Assembly (NCBI GenBank): GCA_012727735.1
Contig: JAAYGM010000209.1
Span: 1 to 47,177 of the forward strand
Source of the DNA: Bacteroidales bacterium
Lineage (GTDB): Bacteria; Bacteroidota; Bacteroidia; Bacteroidales; Dysgonomonadaceae
Direction: 5' to 3'
Length of the DNA stretch: 47,177 nt
The notes under the pieces are model-generated. The model saw only the letters and a list, made by a program, of their open reading frames with translations. It searched no databases and was not told the DNA's origin. This document shows, one piece after another, positions 32,107-42,107 of the stretch (its first letter is position 1; every line of letters begins with the position of its first letter). A program made the position numbers and the translations under genes.

Positions 32107-33474
32107 ATGGCAAAACTGAAATCAGTATATTTTTGCAGCAACTGCGGTCACGAATCACCTAAATGGATGGGTAAATGTCCATCGTGCGGAGAGTGGTCGA
32201 CATTCGTCGAGGAGCTGATACGCAAAGATGCAGTATCGAAACAGGAAGATACCCGTTCATTTTCAGAGGTGAAGAGTGAGCCGTTAACGTTGAGGGAGAT
32301 CACCGCCGATGAAGAACCGCGTATAGATATGCAGGATACGGAACTGAACAGGGTGCTCGGTGGTGGCCTGGTGCCCGGCTCTGTGGTGCTGCTGGGCGGC
32401 GAGCCTGGTATTGGAAAATCGACCCTCGTACTGCAAACTATTCTGAAGCTGAAAGGCATAAAGACACTTTACGTATCCGGTGAGGAGAGTGCACGTCAGT
32501 TGAAGCTCAGGGCTGAACGTATAGGTGTGGAGAACGATGATTGCCTTGTCGTATGTGAAACCAATCTAGATACTATTTTCAAACATCTGAAGAAGATCTC
32601 ACCTCAGCTGCTCGTCGTCGATTCCATACAGACTATCTACAGTGATGCCCTTGAGTCGGCTCCCGGCAGCATCTCTCAGGTACGGGAATGTGCGGCAGCG
32701 TTGTTGAAGTTTGCCAAGCAATCGGGCACGCCGGTGCTGCTTATCGGACATATCACGAAAGATGGTAGTATCGCCGGACCGAAGATCCTGGAGCATATCG
32801 TGGATACGGTGATCCAGTTTGAGGGAGACCAGCATTATATGTACCGCATACTACGGAGTATTAAAAACCGCTTCGGTAGTACAGCCGAGTTGGGCATCTA
32901 TGAGATGAATCAATCGGGGTTACGCGAGGTGACCAATCCCTCTGAACTCTTGCTGACGCAGAATCATGAAGGACTGAGTGGTGTTTCCATTGCGGCAGCC
33001 ATTGAGGGTGTTCGCCCTTTCGTGATTGAAACGCAGTCGCTGGTAAGCACCGCTGCTTACGGCACACCGCAGCGATCGGCTACAGGCTTTGATATCAGGC
33101 GTATGAACATGCTGTTGGCAGTGCTGGAGAAGCGCGCTGGCTTCAAGCTGGCACAGAAGGATGTGTTCCTGAATATTGCAGGAGGGTTGCGCGTGAATGA
33201 TCCCGGCATGGATCTATCGGTGATCAGTGCAGTGCTTTCATCCAGTCTTGATATCTCAGTTGACCGTGACACCTGCCTTTGCGGTGAAGTGGGCCTGTCG
33301 GGTGAGATAAGACCTGTCAACCGTATCGAACAACGTATACAGGAGGCTGAGAAGCTGGGCTTCTCGCGGATACTTATTCCTGCCAACAATCTCAAAGGAT
33401 ATAATAAGAAGGTCTCCATCGAATTGTTGCAGGTGAAGAAAGTGAGTGACGCGTTTGGATTACTCTTCGTGTAA
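32107..33474 (+). CDS. radA: DNA repair ATPase RadA
   Basis: RadA (Sms) drives branch migration in recombination. The 455 residues have a C4 zinc finger (C10, C13, C24, C27), a RecA-like ATPase with Walker A GGEPGIGKST, the family motif KNRFGS, and a C-terminal Lon-protease-like domain (about 265-455, with LSGEIRPVNRIEQRI). The gene is transcribed away from tex and followed by tRNA-Cys. Confidence 0.96.
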   Translation: MAKLKSVYFCSNCGHESPKWMGKCPSCGEWSTFVEELIRKDAVSKQEDTRSFSEVKSEPLTLREITADEEPRIDMQDTELNRVLGGGLVPGSVVLLGGEPGIGKSTLVLQTILKLKGIKTLYVSGEESARQLKLRAERIGVENDDCLVVCETNLDTIFKHLKKISPQLLVVDSIQTIYSDALESAPGSISQVRECAAALLKFAKQSGTPVLLIGHITKDGSIAGPKILEHIVDTVIQFEGDQHYMYRILRSIKNRFGSTAELGIYEMNQSGLREVTNPSELLLTQNHEGLSGVSIAAAIEGVRPFVIETQSLVSTAAYGTPQRSATGFDIRRMNMLLAVLEKRAGFKLAQKDVFLNIAGGLRVNDPGMDLSVISAVLSSSLDISVDRDTCLCGEVGLSGEIRPVNRIEQRIQEAEKLGFSRILIPANNLKGYNKKVSIELLQVKKVSDAFGLLFV

Positions 33475-33524
33475 ATGCTTTCTACCTCTTTTGTGCATGC
33501 TGAGAGTGAAAAAGATGAAAACTT

Positions 33525-33554
33525 TTTGTAACTTGAAAAAATGTGCTAACTTTG
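33525..33554 (+). promoter_or_regulatory. Promoter of tRNA-Cys
   Basis: TTTG (33525-33528) and TAACTTTG (33547-33554) are separated by 18 bp, a near-ideal Bacteroidota promoter, 20 bp before the tRNA. Confidence 0.75.
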
Positions 33555-33574
33555 CAACCCAATTCATCGATATT

Positions 33575-33645
33575 GGTACCTTGGCCGAGTGGTTAGGCGC
33601 CGGTCTGCAAAACCGTTTACGGCGGTTCGAATCCGCCAGGTACCT
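33575..33645 (+). tRNA. tRNA-Cys (GCA)
   Basis: A 7-bp acceptor stem (GGTACCT with AGGTACC), D-arm, anticodon loop CTGCAAA with anticodon GCA (33607-33609), a 5-bp T-stem GGCGG/CCGCC with TTCGAAT loop, and discriminator T73, the identity base for cysteine. The outermost anticodon-stem pair is a C/T mismatch. CCA is not encoded. Confidence 0.96.
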
Positions 33646-33655
33646 CTAAAAATCA

Positions 33656-33687
33656 GAAGAGGCTGCTTTTCATTAAGCAGCCTCTTC
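33656..33687. terminator. Hairpin between tRNA-Cys and a convergent gene
   Basis: GAAGAGGCTGCTT (33656-33668) pairs perfectly with AAGCAGCCTCTTC (33675-33687). T residues follow on the minus strand after a few bases, whereas the plus strand has CCGG, so it best serves the convergent stress-protein gene but may stop both. Confidence 0.75.
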
Positions 33688-33710
33688 CCGGTTAAAAAAA
33701 TGCTTTTTTA

Positions 33711-34079
33711 TTACGCCTGTTCTTTTGTGTCATCATTCAATGCTGAATTTTCCACACTATTGGGATCATCCTCCATTTTCTCCTTTTTAAATGCATCTGC
33801 CACTTTCCCGAAGTTTTCTTTCCATGATCCCGCAACAGATGTGAAGAAACTGCCCGCGCTCTCTTTCACTACATCCCATTTCCCATCCGCAACGTTTTCA
33901 AATTCATCCAGCTTGGTTGATAGATTTTCTTTGATTTCTTTTAGATTTGCCAGTTGATTCCGATACTCTTCCCTGGCATCTTCTGCAATATCTCCTGCTT
34001 TATCCTCGAGTTTTGAAATGTGTTCTGAAAGTTCGTCCAGTACTTCAAGTGTTTTCTGTTTGAATTCTTCTTTTTTCAT
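33711..34079 (-). CDS. Small coiled-coil stress protein (sll1863-like)
   Basis: From the start at 34079 the protein has 122 residues, almost entirely charged amphipathic helix (LDELSEHISKLEDKAGDIAE onward), with repeated KW/SW segments (GKWDVV, GSWKENF) near 70-95 and a polar tail. This layout resembles the sll1863/apolipoprotein-like stress-response family. There is no signal peptide. The function is unknown beyond that resemblance. Confidence 0.7.
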   Translation of the reverse strand: MKKEEFKQKTLEVLDELSEHISKLEDKAGDIAEDAREEYRNQLANLKEIKENLSTKLDEFENVADGKWDVVKESAGSFFTSVAGSWKENFGKVADAFKKEKMEDDPNSVENSALNDDTKEQA

Positions 34080-34255
34080 TTTATAAGGTGTTAATGATCT
34101 ACTTCTATGAATAAACATTTGATGATAAAATTGGTTCAAATGGAGATATTCTTTGTCAGGGACATATATGATTTTACCGTAATATTTTTTTATAATTTAA
34201 ACATCGGATAAGGGAATAATAGCAACAGAATGAAAGCAAAACGGATGAAAAAGTG

Positions 34256-34263
34256 TATCTTTG
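34256..34263 (+). promoter_or_regulatory. -7 promoter element of adk-obg-pgeF
   Basis: TATCTTTG, a full TAnnTTTG match, lies 21 bp before adk. The rest of the 205-bp spacer from the stress gene is AT-rich and shows no other element. Confidence 0.65.
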
Positions 34264-34284
34264 CAACTTAGATAAAAAATAAGG

Positions 34285-34860
34285 ATGTTGAATATAGTGA
34301 TTTTTGGCGCTCCCGGATCAGGAAAGGGAACACAAAGCGAGAAACTGGTTGCGAGATACGGACTACAACACGTATCCACGGGAGAAATACTTCGTGATGA
34401 GATTGAGGCCAATACGGAATTGGGAAAACTGGCAGAGTCATACATGTCGAGAGGTGAGCTTGTGCCTGATTGTATTGTAATTGATATGCTGGATAATCTG
34501 ATTGAAAAGAAAAAGTATGAGAAAGGATTTATTTTCGATGGTTTTCCCCGCACAGTTCCTCAAGGAGAGGCGTTAAACAAGATGCTTTCAAAACATGATG
34601 AGAATGTGAATGTCGTAATCAGTCTTGAAGTGAAGGATGAGGAGTTGATAAATCGGTTAATAAAACGGGGGAAGATATCAGGCAGATCAGATGATAACCG
34701 TGAAACGATTGAAGCACGACTGAAGGTATATTACAGACAGACATCTCCTTTGAAATTATTTTACAGAGCGCATGGTATACTCAAAGAGATTGATGGTATC
34801 GGAACTGTTGATGAAATTTTCCGGACCATAGAATATGAAATAGATCAGTTAATTAAATAA
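34285..34860 (+). CDS. adk: Adenylate kinase
   Basis: This enzyme converts AMP and ATP to two ADP. The 191 residues contain the P-loop [10 protein letters not shown], the AMP-binding [10 protein letters not shown] and FDGFPRT, and a short LID ([15 protein letters not shown]) without the zinc-binding insertion. It leads an operon: obg starts two bases after the stop. Confidence 0.96.
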   Translation: MLNIVIFGAPGSGKGTQSEKLVARYGLQHVSTGEILRDEIEANTELGKLAESYMSRGELVPDCIVIDMLDNLIEKKKYEKGFIFDGFPRTVPQGEALNKMLSKHDENVNVVISLEVKDEELINRLIKRGKISGRSDDNRETIEARLKVYYRQTSPLKLFYRAHGILKEIDGIGTVDEIFRTIEYEIDQLIK

Positions 34861-34862
34861 CG

Positions 34863-36017
34863 ATGGCAGAAACAAATTTTGTAGATTATGTGAAGATCTT
34901 TTGCCGTTCGGGCAAAGGAGGAAGAGGTTCTGCTCATTTCAGAAGAGAGAAATATGTACCTAAAGGCGGACCTGACGGAGGTGATGGAGGTGAAGGAGGG
35001 AGCATCATACTGAGAGGTAACCGCAACTACTGGACTTTGTTGCACCTTCGCTATCAGAAGCATCTTTTTGCCGGTCACGGTGAGGGCGGGTCGAAGGCAC
35101 AACGTTCAGGGAAAAAAGGTGAGAGCAAGATTATTGACGTACCCTGTGGAACTGTTGCTTATGACGCACATACGGGTGATTACCTTTGCGATATCACTGA
35201 TCACGATCAGGAGGTGATCCTACTGAAAGGGGGGCGTGGTGGTCAGGGGAATCAGCATTTCAAGACAGCAACCAATCAGGCACCACGCTTCGCTCAACCC
35301 GGTGAACCCAACGAAGAGAAGTGGGTTATACTGGAATTGAAACTATTGGCTGATGTTGGCCTGGTTGGTCTCCCCAATGCCGGAAAATCTACATTACTCT
35401 CCGTTGTATCAGCAGCGAAACCTAAGATTGCCAATTATCCCTTTACCACACTCGAACCCAACCTGGGTATCGTGAGCTATCGGGATGGTAAATCGTTTGT
35501 GATGGCCGATATTCCGGGTATTATTGAGGGTGCCAGTGAAGGTAAAGGACTCGGACTCCGTTTCCTGCGACATATTGAGCGTAACTCATTACTTCTCTTT
35601 GTGATTCCGGCCGATGCCGATGACATCAGAAAAGAGTACGAGGTGTTATTGCATGAACTGACACAGTACAATCCCGAATTACTGGATAAAAAACATGTGC
35701 TTGCCATTTCAAAGTCAGATATGCTGGATGAGGAGCTGATGCATGAAATAACGCTAGATCTGCCGGATCTCCCGTATACCTTTATCTCATCCATGACCGG
35801 TTTTGGTATTCCTGTGCTGAAAGATATTCTGTGGAGAGAGTTGAATGCAGATGATTATGTCCCTGTAGCTGCTGCAAGTGATACGCTGATACACAGAAAG
35901 CTGAATGTTGCCTCTCTCGAGTTTGATCCGGAGGATGAGATTGTTGTTGATGAAATTGAGGGGGCAGATGATGAGGAGTATGATGATGGGGAAGACTACG
36001 ACGAAGATGATTTTTAA
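34863..36017 (+). CDS. obg: GTPase Obg/CgtA
   Basis: This 384-residue ribosome-assembly and stress GTPase has the glycine-rich Obg fold (about 1-155), G1 [10 protein letters not shown]3 DIPG and an NKxD-like G4, SKSD. The C-terminus lacks the OCT domain and ends in an acidic tail with about 20 Asp/Glu in the last 35 residues, as in other Bacteroidota. It is flanked by adk (2 bp) and pgeF (9 bp). Confidence 0.96.
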   Translation: MAETNFVDYVKIFCRSGKGGRGSAHFRREKYVPKGGPDGGDGGEGGSIILRGNRNYWTLLHLRYQKHLFAGHGEGGSKAQRSGKKGESKIIDVPCGTVAYDAHTGDYLCDITDHDQEVILLKGGRGGQGNQHFKTATNQAPRFAQPGEPNEEKWVILELKLLADVGLVGLPNAGKSTLLSVVSAAKPKIANYPFTTLEPNLGIVSYRDGKSFVMADIPGIIEGASEGKGLGLRFLRHIERNSLLLFVIPADADDIRKEYEVLLHELTQYNPELLDKKHVLAISKSDMLDEELMHEITLDLPDLPYTFISSMTGFGIPVLKDILWRELNADDYVPVAAASDTLIHRKLNVASLEFDPEDEIVVDEIEGADDEEYDDGEDYDEDDF

Positions 36018-36026
36018 CGCTGAAGC

Positions 36027-36845
36027 ATGAAAGCACATCCTCAACACAGTAATCTGTTGTTGTTTGATCTGTTTTGCCGTGAAGACAGAATTGTACATTT
36101 CACAACTACACGGGAAGGAGGGGTAAGCAACGGCGCATTCTCCTCCTTTAACATGGGGAACTTCTCCGATGATGATCCGCTGAAGATTCGTGAGAATCGA
36201 CTTATTCTTGCCCGGATGTTCTATACGGAATTAGAGAGCTTTATTACTCCGCATCAGACACACGGTACGGTTGTACTGACAGTGGATAAAACCTTCCTGG
36301 AGCTGGATAATGCTGCTGCGATTGAAACCTTGTACGGCGTTGATGCCACCATCACGCAGGAAAAAGGAATTTTCCTTTGTGCCACTGCAGCTGATTGTGT
36401 GCCTTTGATCCTTTTTGATAAAAGAAATGAGGTCGTTGCTGCTATACACGCCGGATGGAGAGGTACTGCGGGCCGGATTGTGGAGAAAACCATCACTGAG
36501 ATGCAGCGACAATTTGGTTCCTCACCCGGAGATATGATTGCAGGTATTGGTCCTGCTATTTGCAGGGATCATTACGAGGTAGGGGATGAGGTTGCGTTTT
36601 TTTTTGAGGAAAATGGCTTTGATCTCTCAGACACTGTTGTCGCAAACAGAGATCATTCACTCTTGCGGTTACATCTGGATTTAAGCGAGATAAACAGGAG
36701 GGAGTTGCTGCGACTGGGTGTGCCTGACAGCAGTATTGAAAAGAGCAATTTATGTACCTTTGAGAAGCAAGAGCTTTTCTTCTCTGCCCGCAGACAGTCG
36801 GTTCACACGGGAAGAATGCTGACGGGGATCATGCTTGAGAGGTAG
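36027..36845 (+). CDS. pgeF: Peptidoglycan editing factor PgeF
   Basis: This 272-residue Cu-oxidase_4/laccase-domain protein is now known to remove wrongly incorporated L-Ser or Gly muropeptide precursors. Metal-site features include PHQTHG, the CATAADCVPLILFD block and AIHAGWRGT. The last gene of the adk-obg-pgeF unit, it ends at a strong bidirectional hairpin. Confidence 0.92.
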   Translation: MKAHPQHSNLLLFDLFCREDRIVHFTTTREGGVSNGAFSSFNMGNFSDDDPLKIRENRLILARMFYTELESFITPHQTHGTVVLTVDKTFLELDNAAAIETLYGVDATITQEKGIFLCATAADCVPLILFDKRNEVVAAIHAGWRGTAGRIVEKTITEMQRQFGSSPGDMIAGIGPAICRDHYEVGDEVAFFFEENGFDLSDTVVANRDHSLLRLHLDLSEINRRELLRLGVPDSSIEKSNLCTFEKQELFFSARRQSVHTGRMLTGIMLER

Positions 36846-36855
36846 AATTTAATAC

Positions 36856-36901
36856 AAATAGAAAAGAGAATGAATCGAAGGATTCATTCTCTTTTCTATT
36901 T
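36856..36901. terminator. Long bidirectional terminator
   Basis: A 21-bp perfect stem (36856-36876 with 36881-36901) with loop GAAG lies between the convergent pgeF and superoxide dismutase genes. A/T-rich stem ends on both sides allow termination in both directions. Confidence 0.9.
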
Positions 36902-36920
36902 AGTTTGTAATGACCAGTTC

Positions 36921-37610
36921 TTAATAACGTGCACTAATCACTTCCCAATCCAGAATCTTCCAGATCTCTTTCAGATGTTCGGCACGGCGATTCTGGTAAT
37001 CAAGATAATATGAATGTTCCCATACATCGAATCCCAGGACCGGGGTTAATCCGCTGGTGAGTGGATTGCCGGCATTGCTTTCCTTGAGGATGGATAACTT
37101 GCCGTTGCCATCTTTTGCCAGCCATACCCAGCCTGAACCAAAGACTGCCGTTCCGGCCGCATTGAATTCTTCCTTGAACTGATCGAATGAACCAAACTGT
37201 TCATTGATCGCATCAGCTAATTTCCCTTTTGGCTCGCCTCCGCCATCTTTTTTAAAGGAAGTAAAATAGATATTATGGTTGAGAATCTGACCGGCGTTAT
37301 TGAAAATCGCTCCATCGCTCTCTTTCACCACGGTTTCGAGATCTGCATTTTCAAATTTCGTTCCGGTGGCCAATCTGTTTAAATTGTCCACATAGGCCTG
37401 ATGATGCTTCCCATAATGAAGTTCAACTGTTTGTTTGCTTATAACCGGCTCTAAAGCATCGGTTGCATAAGGTAATGCTACTTTTTCAAATTTCATATTT
37501 ACTCTATTTTTAGAATTATTATTTTCGTTATTTTTAGCGTTGGAATTATTGCAACTGATCAGAGATAGCGCAAAAAATCCCGTCAACAGGTAATAATGTA
37601 TTGCTTTCAT
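36921..37610 (-). CDS. sod: Fe/Mn superoxide dismutase with lipoprotein leader
   Basis: The 229-residue product dismutates superoxide. Metal ligands H65, H112, D195 and H199 are all present in family context (LHYGKHHQAYV, ILNHNIYF, FDVWEHSYY). Residues 1-20 form a lipoprotein signal ending in LISC (C20), followed by an Asn-rich linker to M39, where ordinary cytosolic enzymes begin. The predicted product is thus a membrane-anchored, periplasm-facing enzyme; an alternative start at M39 (37496) would give a cytosolic form. Confidence 0.93.
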   Translation of the reverse strand: MKAIHYYLLTGFFALSLISCNNSNAKNNENNNSKNRVNMKFEKVALPYATDALEPVISKQTVELHYGKHHQAYVDNLNRLATGTKFENADLETVVKESDGAIFNNAGQILNHNIYFTSFKKDGGGEPKGKLADAINEQFGSFDQFKEEFNAAGTAVFGSGWVWLAKDGNGKLSILKESNAGNPLTSGLTPVLGFDVWEHSYYLDYQNRRAEHLKEIWKILDWEVISARY

Positions 37611-37708
37611 TTTTTCTTTTTATTATTTGTTTGATGTTATAACGAAATCAAATTGGCAATTGTTCGATATTATCTGGAATCATTCTTGTTAAATATGAAA
37701 AAAATACA

Positions 37709-37744
37709 CAAAAAAATAGCCTGGATACTACAATTCAGGCTATT
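37709..37744 (-). terminator. Intrinsic terminator after ftsH
   Basis: AATAGCCTG (37715-37723) pairs with CAGGCTATT (37736-37744); the minus strand continues into a run of T residues. Confidence 0.85.
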
Positions 37745-37776
37745 AACTGTTTAATTAGAGAAGATATCGTTTTTCT

Positions 37777-39900
37777 CTATTGGTCGTTGTCTTTTTTTAT
37801 TTCGTTGTCAGTCTGTTGACGCTCCTGCAACTCTTCACTGTTGACGGGCTGCTGATCCTTGCCGATAGCGGCTTCGTCTGTAGTGTCGTTTAAGATGTTG
37901 TCCCCTGATCCAACAGGTCGTGACGGGATCACTGTATCTGTTACCGTATCTTTCTTGTTGTCGAAAATTTCCTGTGAGCGAGAGACCCAGTTTCTTTTCC
38001 CGAAAATATGTTCCAGGTCATCTGCATAGATAATCTCTCTTTCCAGTAAGATATTGGCCAGCTGTCCGTGTCCCTCAGCCTTATCGGTAAGTATCTGTTT
38101 GGCCCTTTCATATTGCTGGGCAATCATTACCTTTACTTCGTTGTCAATCAGCTGGGCCGTGTCATCACTATAGGGTTTTGAAAAGCTGTATTCCTGCCCC
38201 GTTGAGTCGTAATAACTGAGGTTAGGCAGTTTGTCGCTCATACCCATATAGGTGATCATTGCATAGGCCTGTTTGGTCACACGTTCCAGGTCGTTCATCG
38301 CTCCCGATGAGATCTGCCCGATAAACAGCTCTTCCGCGGCACGACCACCCAGTAGTGAACACATCTCGTCGAGCATCTGCTCTTTCGTCGTGATTTGGCG
38401 CTCTTCCGGCAGGTACCATGCTGCCCCGAGTGCTTTTCCGCGAGGTATGATGGTCACCTTGACCAATGGGTTGGCATGTTCAAGAAACCAGCTCAATGTG
38501 GCATGTCCCGCCTCGTGAACGGCGATTGATTTTTTCTCTCCCTGCGTGATGATCTTGTTTTTCTTCTCCAGCCCGCCTACAATACGATCCACGGCGTTCA
38601 TGAAATCATCTTTCTGTACAAATTTTTTCTTCTTTCGGGCAGCGATTAGTGCTGCCTCGTTGCAGACATTTGCAATATCAGCGCCCGAAAATCCAGGTGT
38701 TTGTCGGGCAAGAAATTCGACATCGATCGATTCATCAATCTTGATGGGACGTAAATGCACCTTGAATATCTCCTTGCGATCGTTCAGGTCGGGTAATTCC
38801 ACGTAGATCTGTCTGTCGAAACGCCCTGCACGCATCAATGCTTTGTCCAGCACATCGGCCCGGTTTGTGGCTGCAAGAATGATCACACCACTATTGGAGC
38901 CGAATCCATCCATCTCAGTAAGGAGCTGGTTGAGTGTATTCTCTCTCTCATCGTTCGAGCCGAAGTTGGTGTTTTTACCACGTGCACGCCCTACAGCATC
39001 AATCTCATCGATAAAGACAATACAAGGTGCTTTCTCTTTTGCCTGACGGAACAAATCACGCACGCGTGATGCTCCTACGCCCACGAACATCTCCACGAAG
39101 TCGGAGCCGGAAATGGAGAAGAATGGCACGTTGGCTTCACCGGCTACGGCTTTGGCCAACAATGTTTTCCCTGTACCCGGAGGGCCGACGAGCAACGCCC
39201 CTTTGGGGATTTTGCCTCCCAGGTTGGTGTAGTTATTCGGGCTTTTCAGGAATTCAACAATCTCCTGCACCTCCTCTTTGGCCTCAGAGAGGCCTGCCAC
39301 ATCCTTGAAGGTCACTTTCTGGCTTGAATCCTTGTCAAAAAGCTGTGCTTTTGATTTACCCACACTGAAAACACCGCCACTGCCACCACCGGCGCCACCC
39401 TGCATCCTGCGCATCATCCATATCCAGAATACAATGAGCAGCAGAAAGGGAGCAAAAGTGATCAGTATCCCCCACATTTCGGAGGTGGTATCAAAACGCA
39501 CTTCTATGTCGTATTGCTGCTCCGTTTTCACGGTATCAATAAATTCAGAAATTGCCTCTGCCGATGCACCTTCCACCGTGATCACAGGCATTTTTCCCAC
39601 TTTGGCGGCATCTTCACCGAAGATATGGCTTACCGACTCCTCGCGGACGACAGCCTCAGCTGTTCCCTTGTTGCTGTAGACCACGATGCTCTTCACGCGA
39701 TTGTCTCTCACATATTGCTGGAAATCGGACCATTGTACCTCTTTCACAGTCGTATCCTGACCGAAGAACCACATCCCCATCAGTATTGCTAGTGCAACAG
39801 CATATATCCAGTAGGGATTGAACGGACGTTTGGGATTACTGCCACTCAGTTTTGGCCGTAATGTTGGTTGCTTATCTTTCTTATTATTCGAATTATTCAT
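37777..39900 (-). CDS. ftsH: ATP-dependent zinc metalloprotease FtsH
   Basis: This 707-residue membrane AAA+ protease degrades misassembled membrane proteins and regulators. Two membrane helices (about 28-46 and 147-165) flank a periplasmic domain. The AAA+ domain has Walker A GPPGTGKT and Walker [11 protein letters not shown], and the zinc site is HEAGH. The C-terminal 70 residues are a polar, Gln/Asp-rich tail. rsfS is upstream with 97 bp between, likely the same transcript. Confidence 0.97.
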   Translation of the reverse strand: MNNSNNKKDKQPTLRPKLSGSNPKRPFNPYWIYAVALAILMGMWFFGQDTTVKEVQWSDFQQYVRDNRVKSIVVYSNKGTAEAVVREESVSHIFGEDAAKVGKMPVITVEGASAEAISEFIDTVKTEQQYDIEVRFDTTSEMWGILITFAPFLLLIVFWIWMMRRMQGGAGGGSGGVFSVGKSKAQLFDKDSSQKVTFKDVAGLSEAKEEVQEIVEFLKSPNNYTNLGGKIPKGALLVGPPGTGKTLLAKAVAGEANVPFFSISGSDFVEMFVGVGASRVRDLFRQAKEKAPCIVFIDEIDAVGRARGKNTNFGSNDERENTLNQLLTEMDGFGSNSGVIILAATNRADVLDKALMRAGRFDRQIYVELPDLNDRKEIFKVHLRPIKIDESIDVEFLARQTPGFSGADIANVCNEAALIAARKKKKFVQKDDFMNAVDRIVGGLEKKNKIITQGEKKSIAVHEAGHATLSWFLEHANPLVKVTIIPRGKALGAAWYLPEERQITTKEQMLDEMCSLLGGRAAEELFIGQISSGAMNDLERVTKQAYAMITYMGMSDKLPNLSYYDSTGQEYSFSKPYSDDTAQLIDNEVKVMIAQQYERAKQILTDKAEGHGQLANILLEREIIYADDLEHIFGKRNWVSRSQEIFDNKKDTVTDTVIPSRPVGSGDNILNDTTDEAAIGKDQQPVNSEELQERQQTDNEIKKDNDQ

Positions 39901-39997
39901 TTGGTTGATGCCTCAATTTACGATTATTGTGTGGACAACTCTAAATGCTTCAGAGGGTCCGTCGAGTTATTAGTAACAATTTATTGAAGAATTAGTT

Positions 39998-40357
39998 TTA
40001 TGATAACGAAGGAATACGTTCCGACTTCGCATCTGCCCAGAGGTTATCGATGTTGTAGAAACTGCGTAGCTCGGGGAGGAAGATGTGAACTATCACATTG
40101 CCGTAATCCATTCCGATCCATTCGGCAAGTTGTTGACCATGTACACGGATAGGGTTTTCTTTTCTGTTTTTCCTAACGATCTCTTCCACCGAATCTGCCA
40201 ATGCAGATACCTGTGTAGGTGAATTGCCCTCACATATCACAAAATAATCACATATGGCACCTGACAATCCTTTTAGTTGAATCGTGTTGATATTTTTTCC
40301 TTTTTTCTCCTGAATTCCTTCAATGATACTTTCTATCAGTTCGTTTTTTTCTATCAT
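39998..40357 (-). CDS. rsfS: Ribosome silencing factor RsfS
   Basis: From the start at 40357 (MIEKNELIES) this is a 119-residue protein that binds uL14 and prevents subunit joining under starvation. Family motifs include DYFVICEGNSPTQVSALAD and WIGMDYGNVIVHIFLPELRSFY. A longer reading (16 residues more) would start within the promoter element and is rejected. Confidence 0.95.
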   Translation of the reverse strand: MIEKNELIESIIEGIQEKKGKNINTIQLKGLSGAICDYFVICEGNSPTQVSALADSVEEIVRKNRKENPIRVHGQQLAEWIGMDYGNVIVHIFLPELRSFYNIDNLWADAKSERIPSLS

Positions 40358-40383
40358 TCGTTGTTTTAAGTGAGTTAGTAATA

Positions 40384-40391
40384 CAAAGATA
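40384..40391 (-). promoter_or_regulatory. -7 promoter element of rsfS-ftsH
   Basis: The minus strand reads TATCTTTG, a full match, 27 bp before rsfS. Confidence 0.65.
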
Positions 40392-40470
40392 GGCTGTTTT
40401 TTCATTTATCACCATGAAAAGAGCATGTAAATCTAATTACAAAAACAGTGCCATGAAAAGTGTGTTGAGA

Positions 40471-40505
40471 AAAAGAAACCCCGTCATGATTGACAGGGCC
40501 TTCTT
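40471..40505 (-). terminator. Terminator after the DUF1080 gene
   Basis: An imperfect stem (40473-40486 with 40491-40505, one mismatch and one bulge) around loop TGAT lies past the DUF1080 stop, and the minus strand continues into T residues. Confidence 0.65.
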
Positions 40506-40549
40506 TGTAGCGTATAGGTGTAATCTTCACCGGCTGTTTGGCTGTATGA

Positions 40550-41821
40550 TTACAACGTTTGTAATTTTATATTTTTCCACAACACTTTGATTCCACCTCC
40601 ATCATGAATCTGTAATGCGATGCGTCCCTGACCCTTCCCGATTTTTTCATCGGTAATGTCAACCATCTCTTCCTCGTTGAGATAGGTCTTCACGTTGTCA
40701 CCCTTCACCACAATACGCATGGTGTTCCACTCACCCTCTTTCAGAATCTCTTCCTTCTCATCGGGGATCTGAACAAGCCATCCTCTTCCGTATGACTCAT
40801 AGATTCCACCGGTGTCATTTCCTTTCGGAGCCACCTCAACCTGCCAGCCGTTCACAATTGCACCCGGCTCAACGAAAGAACGGATGAAGACACCTGAATT
40901 GCCATCAGCCTCCTGTCTGAACTCCAGCGTCAGATCGAAATCATCGTAGTACTCACGTGTTGCGAGGTATCCGTACTGTTTATCCGGGCCGCTTTCGCAT
41001 ACCAGGAGACCATCTTCGACATACCATTTCTCTGTTCCGTACACTTCCCATCCATTTAAATCTGTACCGTTAAACAGTGTTACCTCTTTTGTTTTACGAG
41101 GTAGTTCCCTGATCTTTACATTGCGGAACCAGGCCGCTGATCCGTGATCCTGCAGGCAGATCACTCCCTTACGGGCCAATCCGTATTCAGGTGCATTCTC
41201 CCATTTACCACTGTTTTTTCGTTCGAACCACTCTTCTGTCCAGGCTTCGAACTCAACTACTTTTTCGCCGTTTAACCAATGCTCGACATGTCCGTTGTCG
41301 AATACAATCTTTGAACTGTTCCATTCGCCTGCAGGTTTGATCACCGTCCTGGCGGGGTCAGTGGTGTACATCGCGTAGTCAGCGGCCGTCTTCTGCCACT
41401 CTTCCAATGGTTGGGGGAAGTTCAACTCATCGATCAGCTGATATTCAGGTCCGGTAACATAGGGAACGGTGAATTTCGGATTTTCCACCACATGATATAG
41501 TACACCGCTATTTCCCCCATCAGCTATCTTCCAGTCCCAGACCAGCTCGAAATTCTCGTAGATTTTATCGGTTACGATATAACCATGTTCATCAGCTCCT
41601 TCACCTTTGGCCTGAATCATCCCCTCTTCGGCAAACCAAGGAGCAGTAAGGCTTTCGCCGTTATAGTCACGCCATCCGTTCAGCGTTGTACCATCAAATA
41701 GAAGCTCCCATCCATCTGCAGCCTCCTCCCGGGTTAATGTGTTGTGCTTGCCGTCACTGTTGCAGGCAGCTGTTAATGCCGTCATTGCGATTGTAATAAT
41801 TAAAAAATAATTTGATCTCAT
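40550..41821 (-). CDS. Lipoprotein with two DUF1080 domains
   Basis: This 423-residue lipoprotein (lipobox TAAC, C20) has two tandem DUF1080 (3-keto-disaccharide hydrolase type) domains, about 33-230 and 240-423. Each begins with a LF(D/N)GTxLNGW motif and has a concanavalin-like GNSGV loop (GGNSGVLY and DGNSGVF). Such proteins act on or bind glycans, often beside sugar-oxidation genes, but no such genes are seen here. An extracytoplasmic carbohydrate role is inferred. Confidence 0.88.
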   Translation of the reverse strand: MRSNYFLIITIAMTALTAACNSDGKHNTLTREEAADGWELLFDGTTLNGWRDYNGESLTAPWFAEEGMIQAKGEGADEHGYIVTDKIYENFELVWDWKIADGGNSGVLYHVVENPKFTVPYVTGPEYQLIDELNFPQPLEEWQKTAADYAMYTTDPARTVIKPAGEWNSSKIVFDNGHVEHWLNGEKVVEFEAWTEEWFERKNSGKWENAPEYGLARKGVICLQDHGSAAWFRNVKIRELPRKTKEVTLFNGTDLNGWEVYGTEKWYVEDGLLVCESGPDKQYGYLATREYYDDFDLTLEFRQEADGNSGVFIRSFVEPGAIVNGWQVEVAPKGNDTGGIYESYGRGWLVQIPDEKEEILKEGEWNTMRIVVKGDNVKTYLNEEEMVDITDEKIGKGQGRIALQIHDGGGIKVLWKNIKLQTL

Positions 41822-41961
41822 ACGTTTGTGATTAATGATTTTACTTTTTTCTTCTTCCTGAATTAAACGTTCTTTTTTACGTTACTGTACCATTGACTTG
41901 TATCGCTCCTCTTGCGATGTTTGACAATTTGACAATTTCCATCTGTTTATATCTTTTTTTA

Positions 41962-41969
41962 CAAAGATA
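41962..41969 (-). promoter_or_regulatory. -7 promoter element of the DUF1080 gene
   Basis: The minus strand reads TATCTTTG, a full match, about 140 bp before the start at 41821, giving a leader of roughly 130 nt. A tandem TTTGACAA duplication (41920-41935) lies inside that leader. Confidence 0.55.
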
Positions 41970-42107
41970 TTGAAATGTGGAAAATTAACACTCAATTTTC
42001 GAGAAAATACTTTCAGCACCTGAAAAGAATTGAGATCGTAGAGCGCTGGTACACCCCGGTTATATTTCAGTCACTTTTTTAAAACAAAAGGGCAGATTAG
42101 GCGTTAA

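Noticed and set aside
41920-41935. TTTGACAA duplication as promoter elements
   Set aside because: They are not spaced from any TAnnTTTG on the plus strand and lie within the leader of the minus-strand gene.
41822-42107. FMN riboswitch before ribF
   Set aside because: No conserved RFN-element blocks or multi-stem fold visible; the spacer is mostly the long leader and promoter of the divergent DUF1080 gene.
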